Positions 49,601 through 58,867 of a stretch of DNA of 64,000 bases are shown piece by piece (position 1 is the first letter of the stretch; the number at the start of each line of letters is the position of its first letter). Source of the DNA: Norana najaformis (lineage: Eukaryota > Annelida > Clitellata > Crassiclitellata > Hormogastridae); the NCBI GenBank assembly GCA_964023275.1, contig OZ029923.1:2283738-2347737 (forward strand), read 5' to 3'. The position numbers were made by a program, and so were the translations under genes. Below the pieces are notes generated by a model. It was not told the origin of the DNA and did no database searches. It was given only the letters and a program-made list of their open reading frames with translations.

Positions 49601-50512
49601 AAATGGAAAATAAGAAAAAAACACAAAATTCCTCTAAGTTTCGTTTCACTCTAGTCGTATTTCCACGGTTGTTCCAATGATAGCTACCGCTGCTCCATTG
49701 CTAACCCTTGCAGGGGGTTTGATACTCATATGTTTGTCTTAGTCTGCCAATATTTAACCGTTCCTTGTCAGTTTTAGCAGCATGTGTAGGCACTGGTCTG
49801 CCTCCTGGTTACTTCCTTCTGACTGCTACAGGGGCAGCTGCCATCTTCATTTTTCTTAAAACATTACATCCCGGGACCAATTTACAATGCTCATTGCACT
49901 GGGTTGCGGCGTTGTGCTGTAGATGAAACACTGGTAAGCACAGTGAAAGCTGGTGTGTACTCGAATACCAGGTCACCCAACTCAGCCCTCCGTTCATTCG
50001 TGATCGGTCAGTAAATACCAAGGCCTGCATAGAAGTTGAATAGGCTTTCTGTTGCTGGAGAGAAGTGGTCGTGATTGTGCTTCAAATCCTGGAATCGCAC
50101 ATCTGAGAAACTTCTATCGAGGGGTCTAAATATAAAAAGGTTATACCTTCTACTTTTTTACATTTTTAAGTATTAAACCCTAATCTTGTCAAAAACTGGA
50201 TTCAGACTTCAATCAGATCTCAGATTTGGATTTCAAATCCAGTGGTTAAAGGCTCACCACGTTACCATTACGCCAGAAACCGATCTAAACCCCCAGATTC
50301 TGACCTGGCACCGAAAATGACCCAACAGTCTGGGTCTTGCGGACTTGAATTGATATGGAGCCGGTATTTAAGCTGGTCTTCTCAATACAGCTTTTTTGTG
50401 GCGCTGATAAATTTCGCAGATTTACATTTTACATTTATCAAACACATGGAATGTAATAGTTTTTACCTGAAAGGTTAACGATTTGTACAAGGATTGCCAC
50501 GAAAAGCACCAT
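46483..50512 (-). CDS. Gene E: three-Ig transmembrane receptor with short tail
   Basis: Five exons: signal 50467-50512, V-type Ig 49188-49514, Ig2 47514-47819, Ig3 46811-47086, transmembrane/tail 46483-46610. They join in frame to a stop (1083 nt, 360 aa). The Ig domains pair closely with gene D. After the membrane span only about 15 residues remain (VRGCPGYRLCHTDTS) with no tyrosine-based signalling motif of the YxxL type. The stop codon TAG is directly followed by GTAAAG, a good donor site, as though a formerly longer gene had gained a stop at an exon end. Function as decoy, adhesion or adaptor-dependent receptor is open. The Ig1-Ig2 intron contains two retrotransposon fragments. Confidence 0.78.
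46811..47086 (-). CDS. Gene E exon 4: Ig3 domain
   Basis: 276 nt, phase 1-1. Contains TIITCAAEGHPSPSFKWQ and RGYRCVATNVVRG. Acceptor is TTTTAG where gene D has TTTCAG. Confidence 0.85.
47514..47819 (-). CDS. Gene E exon 3: Ig2 domain
   Basis: 306 nt, phase 1-1. Contains VHLTCEVTYNGTVKASIIWE and PSFTCVTLFEL; terminal cysteines PNCGIN and ATCKTP. Confidence 0.85.
47930..48410 (+). pseudogene. CR1-like retrotransposon, reverse transcriptase C-terminal fragment
   Basis: In the Ig1-Ig2 intron of gene E, on the opposite strand. The translation follows the end of CR1/Jockey-type ORF2: a VDYSYTIYARL-type start, MRGELRLLPMNKRTEFKIL, VPSYL, QGVLVVTLARISTVHHRSFA, then WNRLPS-like DNA in a shifted frame. 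No catalytic motif is present; 5'-truncated and broken. Confidence 0.6.
48687..49070 (-). pseudogene. Non-LTR retrotransposon ORF2 C-terminal fragment (RTE-like)
   Basis: 127 open codons. ILEELRPTKRLLEVVKGRKL and RYFGHL, then a Lys-rich part and RMDWTF match the region after the reverse transcriptase domain of RTE/CR1-related elements. No start or upstream domain, so it is a 5'-truncated copy. Confidence 0.6.
49188..49514 (-). CDS. Gene E exon 2: V-type Ig domain
   Basis: 327 nt, phase 1-1. Contains VNLTC, NADWLKS, NRYSV, SSGCYLAI and LTDAGRFTC. Differs from gene D's domain at only a few residues in the central part. Confidence 0.86.
50200..50440 (+). repeat. SINE-like sequence in gene E first intron
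   Basis: Contains gattctgacctggcaccgaa and gtcttgcggacttgaattg followed by tggcgctgataaatttc. Related copies at 26910-27050 and 38400-38530. Confidence 0.45.
50467..50512 (-). CDS. Gene E exon 1: signal peptide
   Basis: 46 nt encoding MVLFVAILVQIVNLS, donor G|GTAAAA, phase 1. Same length as gene D's exon. Confidence 0.7.
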
Positions 50513-52160
50513 CTCCGACAGGTTGTTTTGAATGCGGAAACCTAAACCCATACTTCAAAAACCCGACAATCAACATCACCTTATCACAACTGTACATTTG
50601 GGATTGCAATCGTCGTAAATATTTCTCTAATATGTGTTTTACTTTCTATATCCCTATTGCATGTGTCCAACACATTAAGCCAAAGAAATTAGAGAGGGCC
50701 CGATTTTTTGAGAGCTCGCCTGCGGTTGGTCTATTATTAGTCTATCCTGTTTCAGCAGTTATTGTTGCAAACACCTATTCTCCCTATATTCATATATGGC
50801 TTACCTACTGTAACCAACTCAGAGCAGGCCATCTGTCTAGGCCATTATGTAAGCATAATTTTGAAACGAAAGTAAAAGAACTCACCGACGGACAATAGGC
50901 CTACACAAAGGCCTATAGTGTTGATGATTTAGAGTCTGATTCACTCTATAATGACGAAAGTGACAACTGCTGTCACTGCCGCCTCTGAAATCCATCTTGA
51001 CATCCATCTTCTTTGCCAACGATACCTCGCTCAAACGTTGGACATATGGGTGCTAACAAATGCAATACTTACATACTTACTGATTCATGCGCTGTAAAAG
51101 TTCTTATAAAAATTAGCCTATCCTGTGTCCCTAGAGGAACGCTGAGGGGGCGGTTATTTCTTACTTTTAGGCCTTCAAGCCTACAATGAACGAATTTTAA
51201 GGAAATTATTATTACATCAATATAATCATCATCACCATCACCATCACCATCATCATCATCATCGTCGTCGTCATCGTCGTCGTCGTCATCATCATCATCG
51301 TATTCATTAGCTGCATAAAGAATGTAAAACACGAACACCAGTTTTCCAAATAGACAGGAAAATCATATTTCTTAAAACATAACAGACAATATGGTAAGTA
51401 ATCGATGAACGTGGATTCCTATCACAGAAGGGAACTTTAATCACACGAGACTTTGTCGTCAGGTGACACTACGACAAACAAGACCACATTAATCCAAAGG
51501 CGGGACGACTTTCTTAACTTTCCAATTGGTTTTTCTTACTTTTTTATTGGATTACATTACGTTACAATGACTGTGGTCTTACGTTTTGTGTCATAGTCGT
51601 GCCTAGTTTGCACGGTAAGTAAGTATTCTTTTCCTTCTCTCTTTGTATTTTTTGCATTTATCACATTCTTCTTCTTCGCATTCTTTTTCTTTGATCTGCC
51701 CTCATGCAGGAAACCAACGACGCTATTCTTTTCTGTGCTGTGCCATTCCCTTAACTTCTTTGTAACCCCGTCTTCTTCCATTATACATCATCCTACCCAG
51801 CAATAGAGTTGCTATGCTTTAATTTGTGTTACGTTAATGTTAATTATTCTACGGTCAGACAACTACTATTATTCTGTTATGTCATGTAAAGTTAGAATGT
51901 ACATGTCATGTCACGTAACGTTAGAAGGTAAATATCCTGTCATCTAATGTTAAAAATTAAATGTCATGTTATGAAACGATAAAAGGTAAATATGTTATGC
52001 GACGTTAAAAGGTAAATGTAAACCTAAGTCTATCAAATGCTTGTTTACACGCCTCTATAGAATCTCATCAAAAAGCATGGAGATATAGGTAACAATCTTC
52101 TTTTCCCGTCCCTGTGCAAATTCTGAAGCGGGATCGTTTTATATGAAGTGATTTGAGCGT
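50513..52160. other. Intergenic E-F, left part: simple repeats, no gene
   Basis: 51226-51300 is a CAT/CGT triplet run. A 134-codon open frame on the plus strand at 50494-50898 overlaps gene E's signal exon and has no domain likeness. Short imperfect repeats (ggtaaatgt, catgtca) occur at 51850-52020. Confidence 0.45.
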
Positions 52161-52164
52161 TTTA

Positions 52165-52283
52165 TATGAAGTGGTTTGCGAGCTCGTCTTATAATGAGGA
52201 TTGTGTGAGTTCGAGACTCTCTGGAGACGGTTTTGGTAAAGGACTTTTAGCAATCGTTACTCACTCACAACTGCTCAGCGAAA
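52165..52283 (+). repeat. Truncated SINE family 1 copy
   Basis: Head with gtgagttcgagactctctgg and body up to cacaactgctcagcg, cut there by the minisatellite at 52284. Confidence 0.5.
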
Positions 52284-52590
52284 TTTCTTCTTCTTCTTCT
52301 TCTTTTTCTTCTGCTTATTCTTTTTCTTCTGCTTATTCTTTTTCTTCTGCTTATTCTTTTTCTTCTGCTTCTTCTTTTTCTTCTGCTTATTCTTTTTCTT
52401 CTGCTTATTCTTTTTCTTCTGCTTATTCTTTTTCTTCTGCTTATTCTTTTTCTTCTGCTTATTCTTTTTCTTCTGCTTATTCTTTTTCTTCTGCTTATTC
52501 TTTTTCTTCTGCTTATTCTTTTTCTTCTGCTTATTCTTTTTCTTCTGCTTATTCTTTTTCTTCTGCTTATTCTTTTTCTTCTTCCTCTTT
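52284..52590 (+). repeat. 18-bp TTCTGCTTATTCTTTTTC minisatellite
   Basis: About 15-16 nearly perfect units, one with a variant base. It reads as Ser-Ser-Ala-Tyr-Ser-Phe on one strand and an Arg/Lys-rich repeat on the other; no evidence that either is translated. Confidence 0.85.
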
Positions 52591-52593
52591 GCA

Positions 52594-52766
52594 TTTATTA
52601 AGGGCCACTATTTAATCATGACTAAGTATCACCCGAAGACGCTGAGCAATTGTGAATGCAGGACTTGCTCAAGATCCCTAGACAGTAACCGGCTCAGGAG
52701 GAGTTCGAACCTGTACTCTCCGCATTACAAGCAGAACATTCTAGCCTATCGGCAACCGTGCCACAT
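52594..52766 (-). repeat. SINE family 1 copy
   Basis: Minus-strand copy: gcatttattaagggccacta, gacgctgagcaattgtgaat, then gagttcgaacctgtactc (B box). Confidence 0.6.
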
Positions 52767-52963
52767 GAAAATACCTGAAACATTGGTACCTTAGAAGGTA
52801 GTTGCGCTTAATAAACTCAAGCATATTGACAATGACGTATAAACTTATGTAACAAAGATCGCACCTGATAGCAGATTCAATTTCATGAGTAGTGTGCAAT
52901 CTGACATTAACAAAATGTTAACCGTCTCTTCCTTAAAATTCGAAGCATTATCTATATTAAACA

Positions 52964-53118
52964 TTATTCTTCGAGAAAAATGCTCCTAAGACATCCAAAG
53001 AAGTACTCCAAGACGATTAGAACCACGATCAGTACGAAAGAACCAACAGATCCAACAGAAATTTTTATAGTTTTTATCCGAGCCTCCACCTTGTATTCGT
53101 CATCTTCATCTTCATCGT
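52964..53118 (-). CDS. Gene F exon 3: acidic stalk, transmembrane segment, stop
   Basis: 155 nt from TTCTAG| to TAA. DDEDEDDEYKVEARIKTIK is followed by the span ISVGSVGSFVLIVVLIVLEY and FFGCLRSIFLEE. The Glu near the inner edge of the span is unusual. Assignment to F rests on phase 1 entry and position. Confidence 0.62.
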
Positions 53119-55214
53119 CTAGAAGACAGAAAACAGTTTAACTGTCTAGAACTAACTGACGGAATGAAACAGGAAAAAGCTAAAGAGATCTTGTCTTTAT
53201 TTATCTGAGTAGACATGTCAGCATGACGGGCCAACGACAGGGAAACTCTAATGGTACCCAGTGCTAGTTCGAAGTTAACCGTAATCTTAAACCATGCTCA
53301 TGTTTCAACATTAATAATTACCCCGTGAATGTCAAGCGAGGTAGTTTGAACGGCTTACTCTGTTAACGTTATTAATAGAATGATTTGGTGGGCGAGATAT
53401 GAAAGTCACCATCTGGTCTCAGTTCAAAAAGAGCAAGTTTTCATATTTCGGGCATGTGCTACAAAAGAGTGGAGGTTGGCGAAAGAAAGAGATCATCCAA
53501 GGTACAATTCCTGGATTCCGAGCTCGGGGAAGAGCCAGGATGACACGAATAGAGAACATCAAGTCGTGGACTGAATATCGTTCGACCGGTCATTACAAGA
53601 GACAAAGGACAGAAGCAGATGGTGCAAAATTGTCCTAAGTACAGCTAGTCCTCGGTTCGAGGACGGATGAATACAAGACAAGACAAATCTGACACTATAT
53701 AATTATTGAAGAAAACATACAGTCTGTACTGGTGAAAGCCTATGATTTATTTTATATGTGCCCTTCAAACTTTCATTAATATCGAAAATGGTCAGATACA
53801 TAAACATGGCGACTCAGTTTTCCCAAAAAGATTTTTTGCTACATTAGTTGCTCGATTCTGTGCAGGCAGAACTTAATACAGTGAACTGGCTGGTTTTGAG
53901 GAAGCTGTTCCACTGGGTGTGAGAAGGACCGACTTATAGTTCCTCTCGTTTGCTAGTGAGACGGAATGCGTTCCACTTGGGTTACGTTGATGGCATTTTT
54001 GCCGGATCGTTGCGGGTTGTTTGGTAAGTCCCTCGTATGTTAGGGTGCAGTTATAGGGAACCTCGCTGACATTGTCTTTATGTTCTCAAGCTTGTATACC
54101 TAGAAGTCTGCTTGTCGGGCTAGTATATGAAAACGCAGGTGAGGATCTCTTTTATTTTCGTCATTATCATCATCATCAACAACAACAACATCATCATCAT
54201 CAACATCATTATTACAGTGCGAGAGCTCAACCACAGCAACAGCAATAGCAATACTTCAGCATTGTCTCTGAATTCAACGCTGCATCCTGCTAATTGTTGC
54301 TCATACCAAAAGTACCAAAGTATCAAAAATTAATAGGGCTCCTATTAGGATCTCTTAAAGTTCGACAATCACGATGACGATGTTAATTATAATGATAATG
54401 ATAATGATGGCGACGACTTAGTTGCCTAATCAAATTTTTAAAGGCACTTTCCATGTTTGACTTCAAAGAACAAGAACTTGCCTTGAACATTTAGGTATAC
54501 ACTAGAAGATGCGACTTTGACATCTTTGCAGTGGAAGAGTCCAGCATCCGTCATTTCTACTTTCTTAATGACCAGATCGCACCCAGAAGAAGAATCTACG
54601 CTGTATCGCTGTCGATAAGCTTCAAGAATTCCCGTGTCATTCTGGTAGATTGAGATATTTGTAGGCCCTTCAGATTTCAGCCACTCGATGTCGAGACAAC
54701 CTTTCACCTCCGACGGACATTTCAACGTTACAGATCCAGCTTCAGATGCTATTGCTTTTTCCGGTCCACTGTCCTGTCCTTGAATACCTGATGGATAAAG
54801 GATAAAGCACACCAACCGTTTGAGAAATTACCTCACTTATGATTAGATTAAACCTCTATCGGTTGATGCTTCATGAATATTTGATTTAAGATGACCTTGT
54901 CACCATCCATCAAAACCTAGCCACTTTATAGAGTCACTTTATAAATATAGGAAATTATTTAAAAGAATATTTAAATAGAAAATAGTTACAGATGAGGCAA
55001 GTTAATGTGTCTCACAATCTTTCAAATCAGAGCACTGGATCCTCTTGCTCTAGGTTAAGAAAAGTAAATTACAATATTTTGTTACGTGCTATGAGCATAG
55101 TTCAAAAACTAAACAAGTTACAAAAAAGACAGTTAAATTTTTGGTTGGCAAATTAACAATACCTGTAGTTAGAAAGACGGTGAGTAAGCTTAAAATGATC
55201 ACGATAACAATCAT
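52964..55214 (-). CDS. Gene F: single V-type Ig membrane protein with acidic stalk
   Basis: Three exons: signal 55163-55214, V-type Ig 54482-54787, stalk/transmembrane/stop 52964-53118. They join in frame (513 nt, 170 aa). The Ig exon ends AAG|GCAAGT, a GC donor with otherwise perfect consensus. The third exon begins DDEDEDDEYKVEAR, an acidic stalk, then a span rich in Val/Ile and a tail of a few residues. Between the Ig and third exons, 53880-54085 holds what looks like a decayed Ig2 exon, so F probably derives from a multi-Ig receptor. A start 63 bases further up (55277) is also in frame, but the sister exon of G has TTG there, so the inner ATG is preferred. A TATA box lies at 55320-55326. 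Confidence 0.72.
53380..53690 (+). pseudogene. Non-LTR retrotransposon 3' fragment (RTE-like)
   Basis: Plus-strand open frame with FSYFGHVLQKSGG, IIQGTIPGFRARGRARMT and ENIKSWTEY, the C-terminal tail typical of RTE-type ORF2, followed by ggacggatgaatacaagac as 3' UTR. Lies in gene F's intron, opposite strand. Confidence 0.65.
53880..54090 (-). pseudogene. Decayed Ig2-type exon in gene F intron
   Basis: On the minus strand, EVPYNCTLTYEG corresponds to LTCEVTYNG of Ig2, and the stretch ends near TTCACTG where Ig2 exons read TTCACTTG (SFTC). The frame breaks between the two halves and a stop follows. No splice borders were recognised. Recognition is by position-by-position likeness to the Ig2 exons, so it is tentative. 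Confidence 0.4.
54482..54787 (-). CDS. Gene F exon 2: V-type Ig domain
   Basis: 306 nt, phase 1-1. Contains VTLKC, IEWLKSEG, QRYSV, SSGCDLVI and MTDAGLFHC. The extra cysteines (KGC, SSGC) are kept. Donor is GC, not GT. Confidence 0.82.
55163..55214 (-). CDS. Gene F exon 1: signal peptide
   Basis: 52 nt encoding MIVIVIILSLLTVFLTT and a split Gly codon, donor G|GTATTG, phase 1. Its sequence and upstream 250 bp are copied at 58428-58730. Confidence 0.7.
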
Positions 55215-55319
55215 CTTTTCTCTGGGTGTTTCAATGGTTGAGCAGAAAACGACGCATTCACTAAAACGAATATGCAACTTAGAACACCGAATTTAGATGA
55301 CCGCTCTCACACTCGATCC

Positions 55320-55326
55320 TTTTATA
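55320..55326 (-). promoter_or_regulatory. TATA box of gene F
   Basis: TATAAAA on the minus strand within CACTATAAAAGGATCG, 106 bases before the inner ATG. The paralogous place upstream of the G signal exon reads CACTACAAACGG, so the box is lost there. Confidence 0.5.
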
Positions 55327-56591
55327 GTGTTCATGCATGCGTTGGACCTTGCTCTCCTATTTGCACTGTTTATAGTGTTTATTTTCGATTCATTAGTAGG
55401 CCTATCATGTACTATAATTATAAGCTTTGATATAGGCAAACATGCCCTGAATCTGCATTGCATTTAAAACAATACTGTCACTTAAAGAAGCATATGGGGG
55501 ACATGTGCAGGAAATATAACGCTTACAAGCGAGCAAGTTTTGTATCGAAAATTGGATAACGTCTTACCGACGAGTCATTGGGTTGTTGATTTGTTTGAGC
55601 AATGTGCTGATCACATGATTGTGGTTACTCGGTGCGCCTAACTACCACGCTTCGAACATGAGCGGACTGAAGTTACAATCTCTGGAATTAAGTTTTTAAA
55701 ATTAAGGAATTGTAAACTGGAAAGAAAGCATATGAATAGCAACATTTTGTTTTTGGGTGATTAAACAATAGATGCAAACTGTCCTTTTGCTGACTTTGAC
55801 CAATTGCAAATGTTTATGAATGTGGTTGCAGAGGACGCGAAAAATCGACCTCGGAATGGGTTAGGGTTATGGTTAGGCTTTAGAGTATAGGGTTGAGGTT
55901 AGATTCTGACCCATAGGGTATTCATAAATTTCATATTCACATTCATATTGAGGCCCCCTAGTATTCCAGTTAAGGCGAACTCTTTGAGGCCCTCTAGTAA
56001 CATCCTTCCTTTTATCCCAGTCCACGAAACCTTAGACCATTCTGTAGTCGTCCAATGTATATTCATGTCCATTAGCCCAATAACTTCATTGTCTATCTGC
56101 TATACGTGTCCATCACTGTCTCAGGTTATGGGTGTTTAACGTCTTTGTCTCATGATAGGCTCGAGGAGGGCCTGGCATGTTCTCCGATGTCATAATGCGA
56201 CTTGAGGCAGATGTCGTAGTCGCCTTCATGTTGACCGTTGATCTTGGCCGTGACACATCAATTGAGGCACAGGATTTGCATGAGCTAAGTGAATACTTTC
56301 ATTGCATTTATTGCTCCAAAAGACAACAACATAAGATTTAGTATTCGTTGTTGCCAGCTCATTGAGTGGGCTTTCATGCTGCAATCAAGTAAGTCATACT
56401 GTAAAATATCTCTACTGTCTTCCGGCTTCGTCCAGATTTTCAAGTGTTGTAATTGCCAACTGCTGCTTTAGTCACCATAGTCACCACAGCATACCTCGCA
56501 TACTTGACCATGGACGTAACAAGAATGCGGATGTTCGAAAGAAATATTTTGTTGAGAGATCTCTTGCTATGTAGGTATGCTCGCATGAATA

Positions 56592-56745
56592 TATGTATGT
56601 ATGTATGTATGTCTGTATGTATGTATGTATTTATGTATGTATGTATTTATTTATTTATGTATGTATGTATGTATGTATGTGTGTATGTATGTATGTATGT
56701 ATGTATGTATGCATGCATGCATCTATGTATGTATGTATGTATGAC
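56592..56745 (+). repeat. (TATG)n microsatellite
   Basis: About 38 tetranucleotide units with a few TATT and GCATGCATGC variants. Confidence 0.85.
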
Positions 56746-56899
56746 ACTTAGTATAGTTAGTTACTAGACGAGAAAAACTAGTAACATATTCATGAAAACA
56801 CTAAGTGGCCGGGAAAATTTTTATGTTTCCCCAAGCCAACACCGTGCCTCGCACACACACATATGTGCATACATCAGCATTGATCTTTCAATTGCTCCC

Positions 56900-57062
56900 A
56901 TAAGGAGCATACCGTATGCTTGGGCATACGGCGTCCCACAAGGGTGGGTCCTTGGCCCGATTCTTTTCACGCTATATGTGGCTCCAGTCGCTGATGTCAT
57001 TTCCGGACACGGCATTTGTCATCATCAGTATGCCAATGACCCACAACTGTACATACAGTAAG
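56900..57062 (+). pseudogene. Reverse transcriptase fragment, CR1/L2-like
   Basis: Encodes [20 protein letters not shown], then [13 protein letters not shown]. These match reverse-transcriptase motifs 4 and 5; the catalytic YADD is YAND here, so the copy is dead as well as truncated on both sides. Confidence 0.65.
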
Positions 57063-57065
57063 AAA

Positions 57066-58035
57066 GAATAACATGTCCAGTTTAAATTAGTAATACAAGT
57101 GAAATGTGCATTATCTATTACCAACGGCTATGCTAGTTTCGTGCTTCTTTAGGTTGCATGTATTAAGTTTTTTATCTTTAAAGGTCAGAGTAGAATTATA
57201 TTCTGAGGAGCATTTTAGCGAGTATAGAAAGATGTCTCAAGATTTCTGACGAACTCCGGTGTAAAGTGAGCACATCGGGTTTCCCATCAATGTTGGAAAG
57301 GCCACTGAGTTGGACAGTTTAGTATGCTGCAACGGGTATGTTCGCTAAATGTCCTCTGTTGCATACGACGATGAGTATTAGCTCTTCCAGAACCTGTAGG
57401 TGCTAAAATCTCCAAAGTTTTTTAAACCTTAAGGTCTCATTACTGATTTTAATTTAGAAGAAAGAAACGGTAGAGTTGTGATTATGTTGTGCAAATGAGT
57501 CTTTTTACTTTTCCCAGAAAGCCGGCAAAAGGAGATCGGCATCGCAGAGAATCATTTCCATGGCCATCATCTTCTTTCATTTTCTATTGTTGACTTTTCT
57601 GAGTTGCTGATCACCTGCAACTGATCCGCGCAGGTTACGCAACTATTGCGATCCTAATCCTAGTCGTGGCAACGGCTGATTCACTATCATGTGCGTTGAA
57701 AAGTGTTATCTTGTAGACGCCATTTCACCCTGGAACGTCTGTTGCAACCACAGTTGCCAATGTGTTCCGATACCATGAGATAAATTCCAAAAGGGACCTA
57801 ATTCTAAATTTTTATGTATACATATGTTGGCATATACATAATGACTAGTGATCCTGGACAGTAATGCATCTACATCTTCCAAGAAAATCCAAGTTTTCAG
57901 CAATGTACAAGAATAGATGTGAATAATTCAGATTAATGACTTTAAATTGTTTCAGTTAAGTCTCTGCATTCCACTAGTACATAGGCTTCGAAGGATCAAA
58001 ATCAAGTTTGTTGGTAAATTTCATATCATCTTGTT
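57066..58035. repeat. ~1 kb tandem duplicate, copy 1
   Basis: Matches 58868-59956 with many substitutions, from catgtccagtttaaattag to aaatttcatatcat. Contains the degenerate G exon 2. Confidence 0.7.
57122..57393 (-). pseudogene. Relic G exon 2: degenerate copy of the 58929-59340 exon
   Basis: Begins after CTACAG| in phase 1 with GSGRANTHRR, as does the longer copy (GSGRARTHHR), shares NCPTQ and HFTPEFVRNLETSFY, but has an in-frame stop after PFQH and a large internal deletion. It lies in a ~1 kb tandem duplicate. Confidence 0.5.
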
Positions 58036-58044
58036 TCGCAGATC

Positions 58045-58275
58045 CTATCCTGATTCCTCTTCTTCCCTTTATCTATCCTGCAGATCCGATTCCAAATACC
58101 ACAAATCCTTAGCCGTCTGGTTCCCCCTCCTGCCTCACTCTCGGATCTTGACCTGGAACCGAACCCACCTTGCCTATCGATTTTTTTTGACTGAGCGCCT
58201 GTGAGTAAGCTGATTCCAGTGACTTAGCTTTCGTCGGGGGCTATAGAAATCTCGAGATTACGTTTACAATGATGT
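58045..58275 (+). repeat. SINE family 3 copy
   Basis: Contains tcggatcttgacctggaacc, gactgagcgcctgtgagtaa and atctcgagattacgtttac. Confidence 0.6.
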
Positions 58276-58427
58276 CACATCATGTTTCAAACATCAGAGT
58301 TCTGGATCATCTTGCTTCAGTACGTATGTGCGCAAGGTAAAAGAAATTAGAATATTTTCACGTATTACGAGAACTGTCCAAAAACTATGCAACTTTCAAA
58401 ATAATGAAAGACAAATATAAACATTAC

Positions 58428-58479
58428 CTGCAGTTGGAAAGGCGACGAGTAAGCTTATAACGATCACGGTAGCAATCAT
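58428..58479 (-). pseudogene. Relic G exon 1: orphan signal peptide
   Basis: 52 nt encoding MIATVIVISLLVAFPTA with donor G|GTAATG, phase 1; close copy of gene F exon 1. The next exon candidate downstream (57122-57393) has stops, and the TATA box is mutated, so the gene is probably dead. Splicing onward into gene F, 3.6 kb away, is a formal alternative. Confidence 0.5.
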
Positions 58480-58867
58480 CGTTTCTGTGGTTGTTTCAAT
58501 GACTGAGCAGAAAACAACGCATGCACGAATACGAAAATGCAATTGAGAACACCGAATTTAGATGATTCAGATATTGCTGCGTTTCTAAGTTGTCAACTGT
58601 GACTGTTTCGTCTCTTTCGACCGTTCTCACACTCGATCCGTTTGTAGTGTTATTGCATGTGTTGAACCTTGTTCTCCTATTTGCACGATTTATTATGCTT
58701 ATTTTCGATTCAATAACTTCAGCTGCCAATACAGCTTTGACTTAGGCGAATACTTTGCATTAACCACATACTTCTGAAATTATAGGCAAATATATCAGTT
58801 TCCTACTATGTAAGTACACTTGTGAAGGACCTATGTCTATCTTTTACGATGTTTGTACTTAGAAATA

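Larger units (their letters stand above)
55330..57065. other. Upstream of gene F: repeats and a retroelement relic
   Basis: Holds a TATG microsatellite (56592-56745) and a reverse-transcriptase fragment (56900-57060). 55960-56560 is more GC-rich and looks like unique or transposon-derived DNA, but I recognise no protein in it. Confidence 0.4.

Noticed and set aside
50494..50898. 134-codon plus-strand frame
   Set aside because: Antisense to the gene E signal exon, no recognisable domain, unlikely composition.
52166..52615. Long open frame of Ser/Tyr/Phe repeats (and an Arg/Lys-rich one opposite)
   Set aside because: Product of the 18-bp minisatellite, whose unit is a multiple of three; flanked by SINE DNA.
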